Shown here: positions 34,294-43,408 of the stretch, piece after piece | How positions within the stretch are numbered: the stretch's first letter is position 1 | Layout: the number at the start of each line of letters is the position of its first letter | Assembly: GCA_963777165.1 (NCBI GenBank) | Contig: CAVZPO010000027.1 | Span: 62,001 to 126,000 of the forward strand | Source of the DNA: DYJB01 sp963777165 | GTDB taxonomy: Bacteria; Chloroflexota; Anaerolineae; Anaerolineales; E44-bin32 | Reading direction: 5' to 3' | DNA length: 64,000 bases | Position numbers and translations under genes: made by a program | Notes under the pieces: generated by a model | Seen by the model: only the letters and a program-made list of their open reading frames with translations | What the model was told of the DNA's origin: nothing | Databases searched by the model: none

Positions 34294-35898
34294 CTACTCA
34301 CCATTGGTCGGCTGAAGCCAGAGAAAGGAGTAGGGTGCGAGTTCCCGTTCCTGCCCCAGGGAAACGACGGAGGATGAGAGCAGGTCGAGGTAATTCTTCC
34401 GATACTGCGGCGGGACAACGACGGACTGCACGTCAGAGCTCAGATTGCTGAGCACGAGCACGCCATCATCCCCGTTCTGGCGCAGGTAGGCCGCCACCGT
34501 CGGATTGCCCATCTCCACCCACTCCATGCTGCTGCCGCCAAATGCGGCGTGTCGTTTTCGCACGGCGACCATCTTCTGGACGGTATGGAACAGCGAGCGG
34601 GCATCTCTCAACTGGGCAGCCACATTGACATTCTGAAACGCCAGATCTCCTTTGACGAGTTGCGTGTATGGGGATCCGGTGGTGAAGCCCGCGTTGGGGG
34701 AAGAGTCCCATTGCATGGGCGTCCGGACCCCGTTTCGGTCGGACAGGTCAAGGTTATCGCCCATACCGATCTCATCGCCGTAGTAGAGGATGGGCGCACC
34801 GGGCAGGGTGAAGAGGAGCGACTTCGCCAATTCGATCTTGCGGCGGTCGTTATCCAGTAGGGGCGCAAGGCGCCGGCGGATGCCCAGGTTCAAACGCATG
34901 CGGGGCTCGGGCGCATACTCCTGCCACATCCACTCGCGCTCCTCTTCGGTGACCATCTCGAGGGTGAGCTCGTCGTGATTCCTCAAGAACGTACACCATT
35001 GGCAGTCCCGCGGGATCGATGCGGTCTGCTGCATCACCCATCGGATGGGTCCGACTTCGCCGCGGCGCAGAGCCATGAAGATGCGCGGCATGAGCGGGAA
35101 GTGGAACGCCATGTGGAACTCATCGCCCTCCCCGAAGTAGGGCCGCACATCTTCGGGCCATTGGTTCGCCTCGCAAAGGAGGATACGCCCCGGGTAATGT
35201 ACGTCTATGAAGGACCGCAACCGCTTCACATAGGCGTGCGTCTCCGGGAGGTTCTCGCAGATTGTGCCCTCGCGCTCAAAGAGGTACGGCACTGCGTCCA
35301 CACGGAAGCCGTCCATGCCAAGGTCCAGCCAGAAGCGGGCCACGCTGAGCATTTCGTCCTGGACTTTCGGATTGTCGAAGTTCAGGTCAGGCTGGCTGGA
35401 ATAGAAGCGATGCCAGTAGTACTGCCCGGCTTGCTCGTCCCACGTCCAATTCGAGGATTCGGAGTCGACGAAAACAATTCGCGCGTCTTTGTACTTCTGG
35501 TCCGTATCGCTCCAGACGTAGTACTCGCGGTAAGGCGAACTCCTGCTGGAACGGGCGGCCCGGAACCAGGGATGTTCATCAGAAGTGTGATTCAGCACCA
35601 GATCCATGATGATGCGGATACCGTGCGAATGGGCTGCTTCGACCAGTTGCTTCAGATCGTTCAGTGATCCGTAGGTGCGGTCCACGCCGTAGTAGTCAGC
35701 CACGTCATAGCCGTCATCCTTGAGCGGGGAGGGATTGATGGGCATGATCCAAACGCAGTCCACACCGAGGGTCTGCAGGTATTCAATCTTCTCGGCGATC
35801 CCGCGCAGGTCGCCGCGTCCGTCGCCATTGCTGTCCTTGAATGCGCGGACCGCAACTTCGTAGAAGACCGCGTTCTTGTACCAGAGGTCATTGCTCAT
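34294..35898 (-). CDS. GH13 maltose glucosyltransferase / trehalose synthase-like enzyme
   Basis: 534 residues. The opening WYKNAVFYEVAVRAFKDSNGDGRGD and YDVADYYGVDRTYG are those of TreS-type GH13 enzymes. Catalytic set: nucleophile Asp in GFRVDAVPYL, acid/base Glu in LLCEANQWPEDV, Asp in FLRNHDELT; DLVLNHTSDEHPWF is region I. It lacks the maltokinase domain fused to some TreS. It isomerises maltose and trehalose or acts as an alpha-glucosidase. ATG at 35898; the 17-residue upstream extension lacks family similarity. Confidence 0.85.
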   Translation of the reverse strand: MSNDLWYKNAVFYEVAVRAFKDSNGDGRGDLRGIAEKIEYLQTLGVDCVWIMPINPSPLKDDGYDVADYYGVDRTYGSLNDLKQLVEAAHSHGIRIIMDLVLNHTSDEHPWFRAARSSRSSPYREYYVWSDTDQKYKDARIVFVDSESSNWTWDEQAGQYYWHRFYSSQPDLNFDNPKVQDEMLSVARFWLDLGMDGFRVDAVPYLFEREGTICENLPETHAYVKRLRSFIDVHYPGRILLCEANQWPEDVRPYFGEGDEFHMAFHFPLMPRIFMALRRGEVGPIRWVMQQTASIPRDCQWCTFLRNHDELTLEMVTEEEREWMWQEYAPEPRMRLNLGIRRRLAPLLDNDRRKIELAKSLLFTLPGAPILYYGDEIGMGDNLDLSDRNGVRTPMQWDSSPNAGFTTGSPYTQLVKGDLAFQNVNVAAQLRDARSLFHTVQKMVAVRKRHAAFGGSSMEWVEMGNPTVAAYLRQNGDDGVLVLSNLSSDVQSVVVPPQYRKNYLDLLSSSVVSLGQERELAPYSFLWLQPTNGE

Positions 35899-36004
35899 GC
35901 ATCGGGTTCCACGGTCCCTCCCCGAAGAGAAGGCCGAGTCCTTCGTCATCCATTCCAGATCGCATTCGGCTTGATGACTTCGCCGTATCAGCGGGCAACG
36001 ATTG

Positions 36005-37027
36005 TCATACTGTGGGGTTGGGATCGCGAGAACCGTAGCGCTTGAGAAACCGGTACGGATAAGGATCGTCCGGTTCGCTCGCCTGGCTCAAACGCGCGAG
36101 TTCCTCTTCCGAGAGAGATAGCTGACCCGCAGCCAGGTTGTCATCCAACTGGGCCGGTGTGCGCGCCCCGATGATGACCGAGCAGACCGCCGGTTGATGG
36201 AGCAACCAGGCCAGGGCAACTTGGGAGTGGGTCGCTTGGTGGGGGCGGGCGACCTCATCCACAACCTGAAGGATCGACCAGTTGCGTTCCTTTGACCGCC
36301 GCAGCCAGGATTCTTCGGTCTCGTCTGGCATCATCGCCAGACGACCCTCCTGAGGTTTCTCACCAGGCCGATACTTGCCGCTGAGGAATCCGCCGCCCAG
36401 CGGCCCCCAGGGGGTCAACCCCAGGCCTTCGTGCAAACAGAGCTCGCTGATCTCATGTTCGATGTTGCGCTCCACCAGGCTGTACTGATACTGGGCGGCG
36501 GTAAAACGCGACCAGCCGTGCGCGTCGCTCAGCGCCAGCGCCTTCATCAGCTGCCAGGCTTTGAAGTTCGAAACGCCGATGTAACGCACTTTGCCCGAGG
36601 CAACCAGATCATCGAAGGCGCGCAGCGTCTCTTCCAACGGGGTCAGCGGGTCCCAGGCGTGCGCAATCAGCAGGTCGATCACATCGGTCTGCAGCCGCCG
36701 CAGGCTGGCGTCCACGCTTCGAATCATGTGATAGCGAGATAGGCCCTGATCGTTCAGGTTCTCGCCGGTCTTGTGGCGGACCTTGGTGGCCAGCACGACT
36801 CGGTCGCGGCGATCCTTGATCGCCGCCCCCACGATCTCCTCAGATCTGCCACCGGCATACACGTTGGCCGTGTCGAGATGGTTCCCGCCCGCATCAAGGA
36901 AGCCGTGAATGAGGCGGGTCGCCATCTCCTGGTCGGCGCCTCTCCGACCCTCTTCCCCAAACACCATCGTCCCAAGGCAAAGGTTGGAAACCAGCAGCCC
37001 GCTCTTGCCCAACGGTTTGTACTGCAA
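36005..37027 (-). CDS. Aldo/keto reductase
   Basis: 340 residues, NAD(P)H-dependent reductase fold. Visible: GTMVFGEE, LDTANVYAGGRSEEIVG (catalytic Asp and Tyr), VVLATKV (catalytic Lys), DLLIAHAWDP (His position), GVSNFKAWQ, and the cofactor-binding end VIIGARTPAQLDDNL. YLR/AKR12-like or YghZ-type relatives act on sugar aldehydes. Sits inside the glucoside operon between the transporter and GH13 genes, so a sugar-derived carbonyl is a plausible substrate. Confidence 0.88.
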   Translation of the reverse strand: MQYKPLGKSGLLVSNLCLGTMVFGEEGRRGADQEMATRLIHGFLDAGGNHLDTANVYAGGRSEEIVGAAIKDRRDRVVLATKVRHKTGENLNDQGLSRYHMIRSVDASLRRLQTDVIDLLIAHAWDPLTPLEETLRAFDDLVASGKVRYIGVSNFKAWQLMKALALSDAHGWSRFTAAQYQYSLVERNIEHEISELCLHEGLGLTPWGPLGGGFLSGKYRPGEKPQEGRLAMMPDETEESWLRRSKERNWSILQVVDEVARPHQATHSQVALAWLLHQPAVCSVIIGARTPAQLDDNLAAGQLSLSEEELARLSQASEPDDPYPYRFLKRYGSRDPNPTV

Positions 37028-37199
37028 AGGAAATCCTTATGCGAAAGCGAGATCCGATGGTCCAGATCAGGGGCTGCGCAGCCCGCTTGAGATCAGGCTG
37101 CCCGCGTACCGGCCCGGGTCCGAGGCAGGTCCGATCCGGGCCGCCCAAACCGCATCCAGGGCAAACCACGGACTCCCTGGGTCTTCTGCATGCAAGTCG

Positions 37200-38303
37200 T
37201 CATCCTTTGACGGATCCCGACAGCAAGCCTCGCAAGAAGTATCGCTGGAGTGCAAAGAACACCGTCAAGGGCAATACCATTGACACAAATGCACCTGCGG
37301 TCAGCAGGTGCCAATCCTGGCCGCGCGCACCGACAATCGCCGCCATGCGCTGCGTCACCAGCTCAAACTCCGGATTCCCGCCCAGGAAGATGAGTGCTAC
37401 CAGGTAGTCATTCCAAACCCAGTTGAACTGGAAGATCGCAAACGAGGCCAGAGCCGGCACCGACAGGGGCAGGACCAGCTGGGTGAACGCCGTGAAATGT
37501 GAGGCGCCATCGATGAAGGCCGATTCGAGGATCTCCCGCGGCAGGCTGCTGATGTAGTTGTAGAGCAGGTAGGTTGCCAGCGCCAGCCCGAAACCCGTGT
37601 GCGCCAGCCAGATGCCCAGGAAGGTTCCGTTGAGATTCAACGCCTTGTAGTCCCTGAGGATGGGGACCAGGGCAATTTGCAGCGGGACCACCTGCAGCGC
37701 AACGACCATGATGAACAGCTCGCGCCGTCCCGAAAACTTCATCCAGGCAAATGCATAGGCGGCGAAGGCGGCGATCAGAATAGGAATGACGGTCGATGGA
37801 ACGGCCACCGACAGGCTGTTCACGAATGCCCCGATCATGTTGTCGCCGGGAACCACTTCCAAGGTGCCGTCTGTGTGTGTGAACGTAAAGTCCTGCCCCC
37901 CCAATACCTGTTCGTAGTTGTCGAGCGAGAAATCCCACGATGTAGTCCAGACCTCTTCCTGGATTTCCAGTCTTCCCAGGCGCTTGTTGCCGATCCAGGT
38001 CACACGCTTGCCGTCCGGGGTTTCGACTCCCGCCCGGAATTCCTCGAACGTTCCCGTGACCCCTTCAATTTCCATCACTTGATTGGGATCTAAGCCCAGC
38101 GCCTTGAGGTCGATCACTCTGACCGACTGCCATTCCCGGTGGGGAAGTACCTTCCACCATCCCGAGGTGGCAATATCGTCCCGGTTGCGGAAGGAGGAGA
38201 TGAAGATCCCCAGGGTGGGGATGCTCCACAGGACGACCAAGAGAAGCAGGGTTCCATTGACCAGCAGGCGGCTGAGCTGCTTCTGGCGCTTTCCGCTCTT
38301 CAT
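37200..38303 (-). CDS. aglG: Sugar ABC transporter permease (AglG/MalG type)
   Basis: 367 residues, longer than MalG because of a large outward-facing loop (about 60-155: HREWQSVRVIDLKALGLDPNQV to DFSLDNYEQVLGG), a hallmark of AglG-type alpha-glucoside permeases. Six helices; the EAA loop EILESAFIDGASHFTAFTQLVLPLSVP contacts the ATPase. Begins 1 bp after aglF ends. No ATPase gene is present in this operon, so a shared MsmK/UgpC-like ATPase must be encoded elsewhere. Confidence 0.87.
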   Translation of the reverse strand: MKSGKRQKQLSRLLVNGTLLLLVVLWSIPTLGIFISSFRNRDDIATSGWWKVLPHREWQSVRVIDLKALGLDPNQVMEIEGVTGTFEEFRAGVETPDGKRVTWIGNKRLGRLEIQEEVWTTSWDFSLDNYEQVLGGQDFTFTHTDGTLEVVPGDNMIGAFVNSLSVAVPSTVIPILIAAFAAYAFAWMKFSGRRELFIMVVALQVVPLQIALVPILRDYKALNLNGTFLGIWLAHTGFGLALATYLLYNYISSLPREILESAFIDGASHFTAFTQLVLPLSVPALASFAIFQFNWVWNDYLVALIFLGGNPEFELVTQRMAAIVGARGQDWHLLTAGAFVSMVLPLTVFFALQRYFLRGLLSGSVKG

Positions 38304-38304
38304 C

Positions 38305-39468
38305 TCAGAACGCCTCCCGCTGCCGGAATTGCCGCAGGTTGTAGATCATGACGGGCACCACGGCCAGCAACAACACAATGGCGATCGCGGAACCAAAGCC
38401 CGAGTTGCGGTTGGTAAAGGTTTGGCGATAGAACTGCGTGGCAATCACATGCGTGCCAAATTGGCCCCCGGTCATCACCCACACCACGTCGAAGATCTTC
38501 AGCGTGAAGATGACGATGGTCGTCCAGACCGAGACGATGGTTCCGCTCATGTAAGGCAGCATGACGCGGAAGAAGATCTGGAACTCGTTGGCGCCGTCCA
38601 TGCGGCTTGCCTCCAGCAGTTCCACGGGGATGCCTTTCAGCGCCGCCGAGAAAAGCACCATGGCGAACCCGGCCTGGAGCCAGATCACGATGACGATCAG
38701 GAACAGATTGTTCCAGGGCGCGATCCCGACCCATTGCGGGTAGGCTTGCGGTGTCCCGCCCAACCCGACGACGATCTCGTTCAACAAACCAATCTGCGCT
38801 TGCCCGGCAGGTCGGTATTCATAGATGAAATTCCAGATGATGCCCGCACCCACGAAGGAAATAGCCATGGGCAGGAAGATGAATGATTTCGCAACCCTCT
38901 CGAAGCTGCTGCGGTCCGCCAGCACCGCGATCAGCAGTCCAAGGACGACCGAGGAGGTGCTGCCAAAGATGATCCACATCAGGTTGTTCCGAAACGATTG
39001 CAGCATCAGCTGTTCGGTAAAAACGGCGACATAGTTCCGCAGGCCCACGAAGCTCTCGCTGGCCAATAGCTGGAAGAACCCCAGCCCTGGCTGAGGGCCG
39101 TCTCGGCTGAACAGACTGATCCAGAACGTGCGCAAGGCCGGGATGGTGAGGTACCAGGCAAGGATCGCGATCGCGGGGCCGACGAAGACGAAAGGAAGGA
39201 GACGAGTCCTCAACGCATCGGGGAGCCTCTCAACCAGGCCGTTGAAAACCCAGAACAGGAAAGCAACCCCACCCACGCCCCACACGATCGCCACCAAGGC
39301 AATGATGCTCCGCGGCGCATCGCTGTCGCGCAGGAACATGAAGCCCACATAGAGGACATAGAAAGCAATGAGGGGAATGCCGGCGGCCAACAGAACTCGA
39401 CCGACCAACGAAAGGGCTCTGATCCAGATCGATTGGCTCTGCGATTTCGCGCCGCGCGAAGCGTCCAT
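38305..39468 (-). CDS. aglF: Sugar ABC transporter permease (AglF/MalF type)
   Basis: 387 residues from the ATG at 39468, which has GAGGA 8 nt upstream (a GTG six codons earlier is possible). Hydrophobic N-terminal helices (VLLAAGIPLIAFYVLYVGFMFL, IIALVAIVWGVGGVAFLFWVF) precede the MalF-like core; the EAA motif is PVELLEASRMDGANEFQIFFRVMLP. Pairs with AglG to form the channel for glucosides delivered by AglE. Confidence 0.87.
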   Translation of the reverse strand: MDASRGAKSQSQSIWIRALSLVGRVLLAAGIPLIAFYVLYVGFMFLRDSDAPRSIIALVAIVWGVGGVAFLFWVFNGLVERLPDALRTRLLPFVFVGPAIAILAWYLTIPALRTFWISLFSRDGPQPGLGFFQLLASESFVGLRNYVAVFTEQLMLQSFRNNLMWIIFGSTSSVVLGLLIAVLADRSSFERVAKSFIFLPMAISFVGAGIIWNFIYEYRPAGQAQIGLLNEIVVGLGGTPQAYPQWVGIAPWNNLFLIVIVIWLQAGFAMVLFSAALKGIPVELLEASRMDGANEFQIFFRVMLPYMSGTIVSVWTTIVIFTLKIFDVVWVMTGGQFGTHVIATQFYRQTFTNRNSGFGSAIAIVLLLAVVPVMIYNLRQFRQREAF

Positions 39469-39560
39469 GGCTCGTTCCTCGGTCACTGGAAAGCAGGAGG
39501 CGGCTGGGACGGGTGTGCTTCTACGAAGACTGGATCCCGAAGGCTAAGTATAAAAGAGTT

Positions 39561-39590
39561 GGGGTGGACCGCCAGTTGGCGGTCCACCCC
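39561..39590 (-). promoter_or_regulatory. Strong hairpin between binding-protein and permease genes
   Basis: Perfect 14-bp stem GGGGTGGACCGCCA / TGGCGGTCCACCCC with a 2-nt loop, followed on the minus strand by AACTCTTTTATA. It likely causes partial termination or stabilises the upstream mRNA so that AglE is made in excess over the permeases. Confidence 0.7.
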
Positions 39591-39607
39591 AGGAAACAAG
39601 CCGAACG

Positions 39608-41020
39608 CTACTTGGGCCAGGTGGCGTCGATCGCCTTCATGGCCGTATCCAGGTCTTCCGAGCCGGCAACGTAGCTGGTGATGTGCTCCCAGAACGAGCC
39701 AGCACCAACCTCGCCGGGCATCAGGTCGGACCCGTCGAACCGGAAGCTGGTGGCCCCTTGCACCAGTTCGGCGATGCCGCGTTCCAGATCAACGCCGTAC
39801 ATCTCAGGCGTAGCGGTCTGATGCGCGGCCAGAGCGCCGCCGCCCTCAAGCCAGCCGAGCGCCGATTCGGGCACGGTGAAGTATTCCATCAACGCCCGCA
39901 CTTCCGGCCGGTCGTTGAACATCACCATGACGTCGCCAGCGACAAGGAACGGCTTTCCGTAGGCGGGATCCACGGGCGGGAAGTAGAAGAAGCCGTAGTC
40001 CACGCCCGCGACCTTCCCCTCCGGGAAGAAACCGGTGATGAAGTTGCCCTGCTTGTGCATCCAGCACTTGGGCGGATCGTCGAACATGGGGCCGGGGGCG
40101 TCGCCGAAGAAGGTTGAGACGATGGAGGAGCGACCGCCGTTGACGTAGGCGTCGTTGAACCAAAGCTCACTCCAGGTCTCGACGGCCTTCTTGACCTCGG
40201 GGGAGTCGAAGGGCAGTGTGCCGGCCACCCAGGCGTCGTAGTTTTCCAGTGACGTCGTGCGCAGCATCATCTCTTCGGTCCAGTCGGTCGCAGTCCAACC
40301 GGTTGCGGCGCCGGACTCGATGCCGATGCACCAGGCGGTATCGCCGTCATCAGCGATCTGCTGGTTGAGGGCCATCATCTCATCCCAGGTCTCGGGGATT
40401 TGATAGCCGGCCGCGTCCCATGCCTTCTTGGGATACCAGACCAGGCTCTTTCCGTTGAAGCGGTGGAACACACCGGCCTCCACACCGTCGAGGGTGGCCA
40501 TGTCCCGCCAGCTCTGGTTGTACTGCTGGGCCAGCCAATCCTCGGGAATGAAGGTCGTCACGTCCACCACTTTGCCAGCCTGAACGAACTGGGCGGCTTT
40601 GCCCGGCTGCGGGAAGTCCGCGATATCGGGTGCATCGCCGGCATCCACGCGTACGGAGATGGTGGCCTCGAACTCCTTGTTGCCGATGTAGTTGACGTCA
40701 ATGCCGGTGGCCTCTTCAAAGGCAGCCACCGATCGGTCCATCTTCACGCCGTCGGGATCGTTACCTTCAAAGGCGCCGTCCACGGTGACGGTGGTTCCAG
40801 TATACGTGCCCTTCAGCGCCTCTTCCAAGGCGCCGCCGGCCCGGTAAGGAAAGGACACCTCGGGCATGGCCGGTGCCTCGGTGGGCGCCGGAGCCTCGGT
40901 GGGGGCGGGCACCACAGGCTCAACGGGAGCTGCGGTAGGCGCCGGTGCCGGTGCGCAGGCTGCGAGGACCACGGCTGCGATGAGCAACATGCCCATGGAT
41001 CGCCAAATCGTCTTTCTCAT
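39608..41020 (-). CDS. aglE: Extracellular solute-binding lipoprotein (AglE type, family 1)
   Basis: 470 residues. Signal GMLLIAAVVLAAC with lipobox LAAC, then a Pro/Thr/Ala linker and the binding domain: GTTVTVDGAFEGND, FEEATGIDVNYIGNKEFEATISVRVDAGDAPDIADFPQPG. The PDIADFPQPG block is characteristic of AglE-like alpha-glucoside binders; many Trp residues could stack on sugar rings. First gene of the glucoside operon, behind a LacI-type operator. Confidence 0.9.
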   Translation of the reverse strand: MRKTIWRSMGMLLIAAVVLAACAPAPAPTAAPVEPVVPAPTEAPAPTEAPAMPEVSFPYRAGGALEEALKGTYTGTTVTVDGAFEGNDPDGVKMDRSVAAFEEATGIDVNYIGNKEFEATISVRVDAGDAPDIADFPQPGKAAQFVQAGKVVDVTTFIPEDWLAQQYNQSWRDMATLDGVEAGVFHRFNGKSLVWYPKKAWDAAGYQIPETWDEMMALNQQIADDGDTAWCIGIESGAATGWTATDWTEEMMLRTTSLENYDAWVAGTLPFDSPEVKKAVETWSELWFNDAYVNGGRSSIVSTFFGDAPGPMFDDPPKCWMHKQGNFITGFFPEGKVAGVDYGFFYFPPVDPAYGKPFLVAGDVMVMFNDRPEVRALMEYFTVPESALGWLEGGGALAAHQTATPEMYGVDLERGIAELVQGATSFRFDGSDLMPGEVGAGSFWEHITSYVAGSEDLDTAMKAIDATWPK

Positions 41021-41159
41021 TTCTCACTCCTTGTTTTTGGGGGGAACTACTTGAGTCAAACGGCGGTCGGGGAATGGAAGGCGGTATCTCTGGCAGCTCA
41101 CCTCCTAGGGTCCAACGGTGATGACTCCCTGCTGTCCAGATCAGGTGAACGAGCTTCTA

Positions 41160-41173
41160 TGAAAGCACTTTCA
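41160..41173. promoter_or_regulatory. LacI-type operator for the glucoside operon
   Basis: TGAAAGCACTTTCA, an imperfect-centre palindrome at the expected start point just downstream of the promoter -10 box. The same 14-mer recurs upstream of lacI (42282-42295). Confidence 0.8.
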
Positions 41174-41179
41174 CTGGAA

Positions 41180-41207
41180 AGTATAACACAGCTGCGCTGG
41201 GTGTCAA
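41180..41207 (-). promoter_or_regulatory. Promoter of the aglE-F-G...sucrose phosphorylase operon
   Basis: On the minus strand TTGACA (41207-41202), 16-nt spacer, TATACT (41185-41180); the transcript would start near 41173 inside the operator and have a leader of about 150 nt. Confidence 0.8.
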
Positions 41208-41252
41208 TACAGACAAGGTATCTCTTCATTCGGGCAGCGAAGGACAGGCTAC

Positions 41253-42258
41253 CTAGGCGGTCTGTCGTTCGATCAGAGTGAGCGGCAGGTTGATGTGCTG
41301 GAGGCTTCGACCAGGTTCTGTCCATCTTGGAGAGCAGGATATCGGCCGCCAGCCGTCCGGATTCATCCAGGTTCTGACGGATGGTCGTCAGATCCATGAA
41401 CTCGGCGAGGTCGATGTCGTCGAAACCCACGATGGCGAGATCCTCTGGGATCCTCAGATGGGCCTGGCGAGCCACCTTCATGATGCTGACCGCCTGGATG
41501 TCGGACGCGGCAAAGATGGCGGTGGGCGGCCGTGGAAGTGCCAACAACGCACGTACAGCTTGCTGTGGGCCGGCCTGGGTATAGGGAGCTCGCACGATAT
41601 AGCGGCGCGGCAAAGACAGGCCCGCCTCTTCGAGCGCCCTCTTGAAGCCGGTCAGCCGGGTCTTGACCGGATGGATGGCAAACCGTTCCGGCGGCTCGAT
41701 ATCGCCGAGGAAACCGATTCGCGTGTGTCCTTTGTCGATCAGGTGTTTCGCCGCGAGCATCCCGCCCCGCAGATCGTCGATGCAGATGCAATTCAGTTGG
41801 GCGTGCCAGGATTCAATCAGCACGGTCTCGATGCCATTGTCGTGGAGGCGCTGGGCGTCCCTTTCTTCGATGGCCAGCGAGATGATGATCAATCCATCCA
41901 GGTTCTGCATGATGGGGATGGAGGCGATATACCCCTGCAAGTGCTCCACCGAGTCGACGGTATAGATCACAAGTTCGCAATTCGTTCGCGACAGCGCGCC
42001 GGCCGCGCCGCGCAGCCTCTGAACGAAGGAGGGCGCGGTAAAGAACGGAGTCAGCACGCCGATGCGGTTCGTGCTGCGCCTTGCGCGCGCACGCGCTTCC
42101 GCACGGGGGACAAAGCCCAACCGGTCGATGGCCGACATCACGCGTTCGCGTGTCTTGGCATTGACCTTATCGGGGGAGTTGAGCACGCGGGAGATCGTTG
42201 AGATGCTGACACCGGAACTCTTGGCGACATCGTAGATGGTGGGCTTCTTGGAGGCCAT
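41253..42258 (-). CDS. LacI-family repressor, C-terminal frameshift
   Basis: About 335 residues. HTH TIYDVAKSSGVSISTISRVLN and hinge NAKTRERVMSAIDRLGFVPR are intact, followed by the effector domain (IGVLTPFF, GHTRIGFLGDIEPPER, AIFAASDIQAVSIMKVARQAHLRIPEDLAIVGFDDIDLAEFM). Near 41320 one indel moves the true end (HINLPLTLIERQTA, stop at 41253) out of frame; as sequenced the frame runs into unrelated residues to 41098. The conserved PLTLIERQTA tail shows the shift is a single recent change or sequencing error. It sits just upstream of the operon it probably represses. Confidence 0.87.
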
Positions 42259-42280
42259 CGCCTGACTTATGAAAGAATGG

Positions 42281-42296
42281 CTGAAAGCACTTTCAG
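42281..42296. promoter_or_regulatory. LacI-type operator upstream of lacI
   Basis: CTGAAAGCACTTTCAG, 23 bp before the lacI ATG, identical in its core to the site at 41160-41173; indicates autoregulation. Confidence 0.78.
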
Positions 42297-42567
42297 TCTA
42301 GCACATCCGCGCTTGAAGAGTCAATGCCGGTGGACTGATCGGAGCGACACCGCACAGGCTTGAACGAGGTCGCGCTCGCAGTCGATGCACGCCCCAGTCC
42401 ATGGCGCGCTCGTGCCACTCCCCAAGCCAGGCGCGGCGAAGGTCCGTGTCCTTCGCCGGCCGCAGGGCGCCGGCTCCACCGCCGCTGCTTGGCTCAGGGA
42501 GGCGTCCGAATTCTGAGGTCTGCGAATCGATCTGGTTCTGCTGCGAGCCTGGGGGGCTACGCAGGCC

Positions 42568-42738
42568 AAGAGGGTCTTCCGCGGACGCCGAGCCGCCATC
42601 GTCGTCGACGACCCCGGCCGAGTCGGCCGCGGTGTTGCAGAGATACGCCTCGACGGGGAACTTCTCCCCACCAACCTCATCGCCGCCGATCTGCCCGGTG
42701 AGCGGCATTCGGTCGAGGTGGTCCCAGCCCCCAGGTGA
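42568..42738 (+). pseudogene. C-terminal remnant of a second GH94 phosphorylase
   Basis: The plus-strand frame reads FRGRRAAIVVDDPGRVGRGV, then EIRLDGELL and DLPGERHSVEVV before a stop at 42738. This parallels the end of the intact GH94 enzyme at 43409-45871 (FRGRSFQIRVHNPKHVCRGV, LDGKDF, DLPGEEHTVDVW). Nothing upstream restores the catalytic domain, so only the tail survives. Confidence 0.65.
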
Positions 42739-42759
42739 CACCGATCACGCCAGGTGCCG

Positions 42760-43257
42760 TCAGGGATGGCAGCCACCCCCACCACGATCAGTGAACGGGT
42801 CCCACTCCACCGGGACATACTCCCACTCGCAGCGGTTCTTACATAGGGTCAGCACGGGCACCCCGAAGGTCGCCGCCTCGCGGACCTCGCTGTTCGGCAA
42901 TGGAGCGCCGAACATGCAGATGCTTCCGCTCCCGGTCCCCACGGTGAATCGACGGAGCCCACGCTTCGGATCGGGTTGGCCCTGGGCGTCCTGCGACCCG
43001 AATCGCGCGTAGACGTGGTCGTGGCCGACGAGAACGATCGCGGCGCCAGATGGCAGCTGCCCCACCCACCTGGCGACCCCACCGCCGTTGGCCCGCCCAT
43101 AATTGGGGGCCTCCTGAACGCTCCCTCCGATCAGCCCTGGTGCCCACGCGACCCCCCGGCAATGCCGTTCGTCGAGGTCCTTTTCTTCCACCGAGGTCAC
43201 GCGCGCCCTGGCGGGCATCGTCCCGAGCGGGCCCGCCCCGCCTTGCCTGTTTGACAT
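42760..43257 (-). pseudogene. C-terminal remnant of a metallophosphoesterase (purple-acid-phosphatase-like)
   Basis: Contains IVLVGHDHVYARFGSQDAQG, then GLRRFTVGTGSGS, the GHxH metal site and following beta-sheet of this family. The N-terminal DxH, GDxxD and GNH motifs are absent in all frames nearby, so the gene is 5'-truncated; adjacent frames to 43438 carry no clear continuation. Confidence 0.6.
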
Positions 43258-43355
43258 GCCTCATCCAGTCGAACCGATCGACCCGGGCGCCGTCCCGCGA
43301 ATCGAGGTGCCTACGCAGTCGGTCGTCCAGTACGCCATCCCGTGAGTATCGTCGG

Positions 43356-43361
43356 TATAAT
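43356..43361 (+). promoter_or_regulatory. -10 box of the cellobiose phosphorylase gene
   Basis: Consensus TATAAT 47 bp before the ATG. The region 17 nt upstream has no good -35 match, so the promoter may need an activator. No copy of the TGAAAGCACTTTCA operator is seen here. Confidence 0.45.
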
Positions 43362-43408
43362 CCGTCGAGAGTTCCCCATCTTGGCACCGAGCCGGATCTG
43401 AGGCGCCC

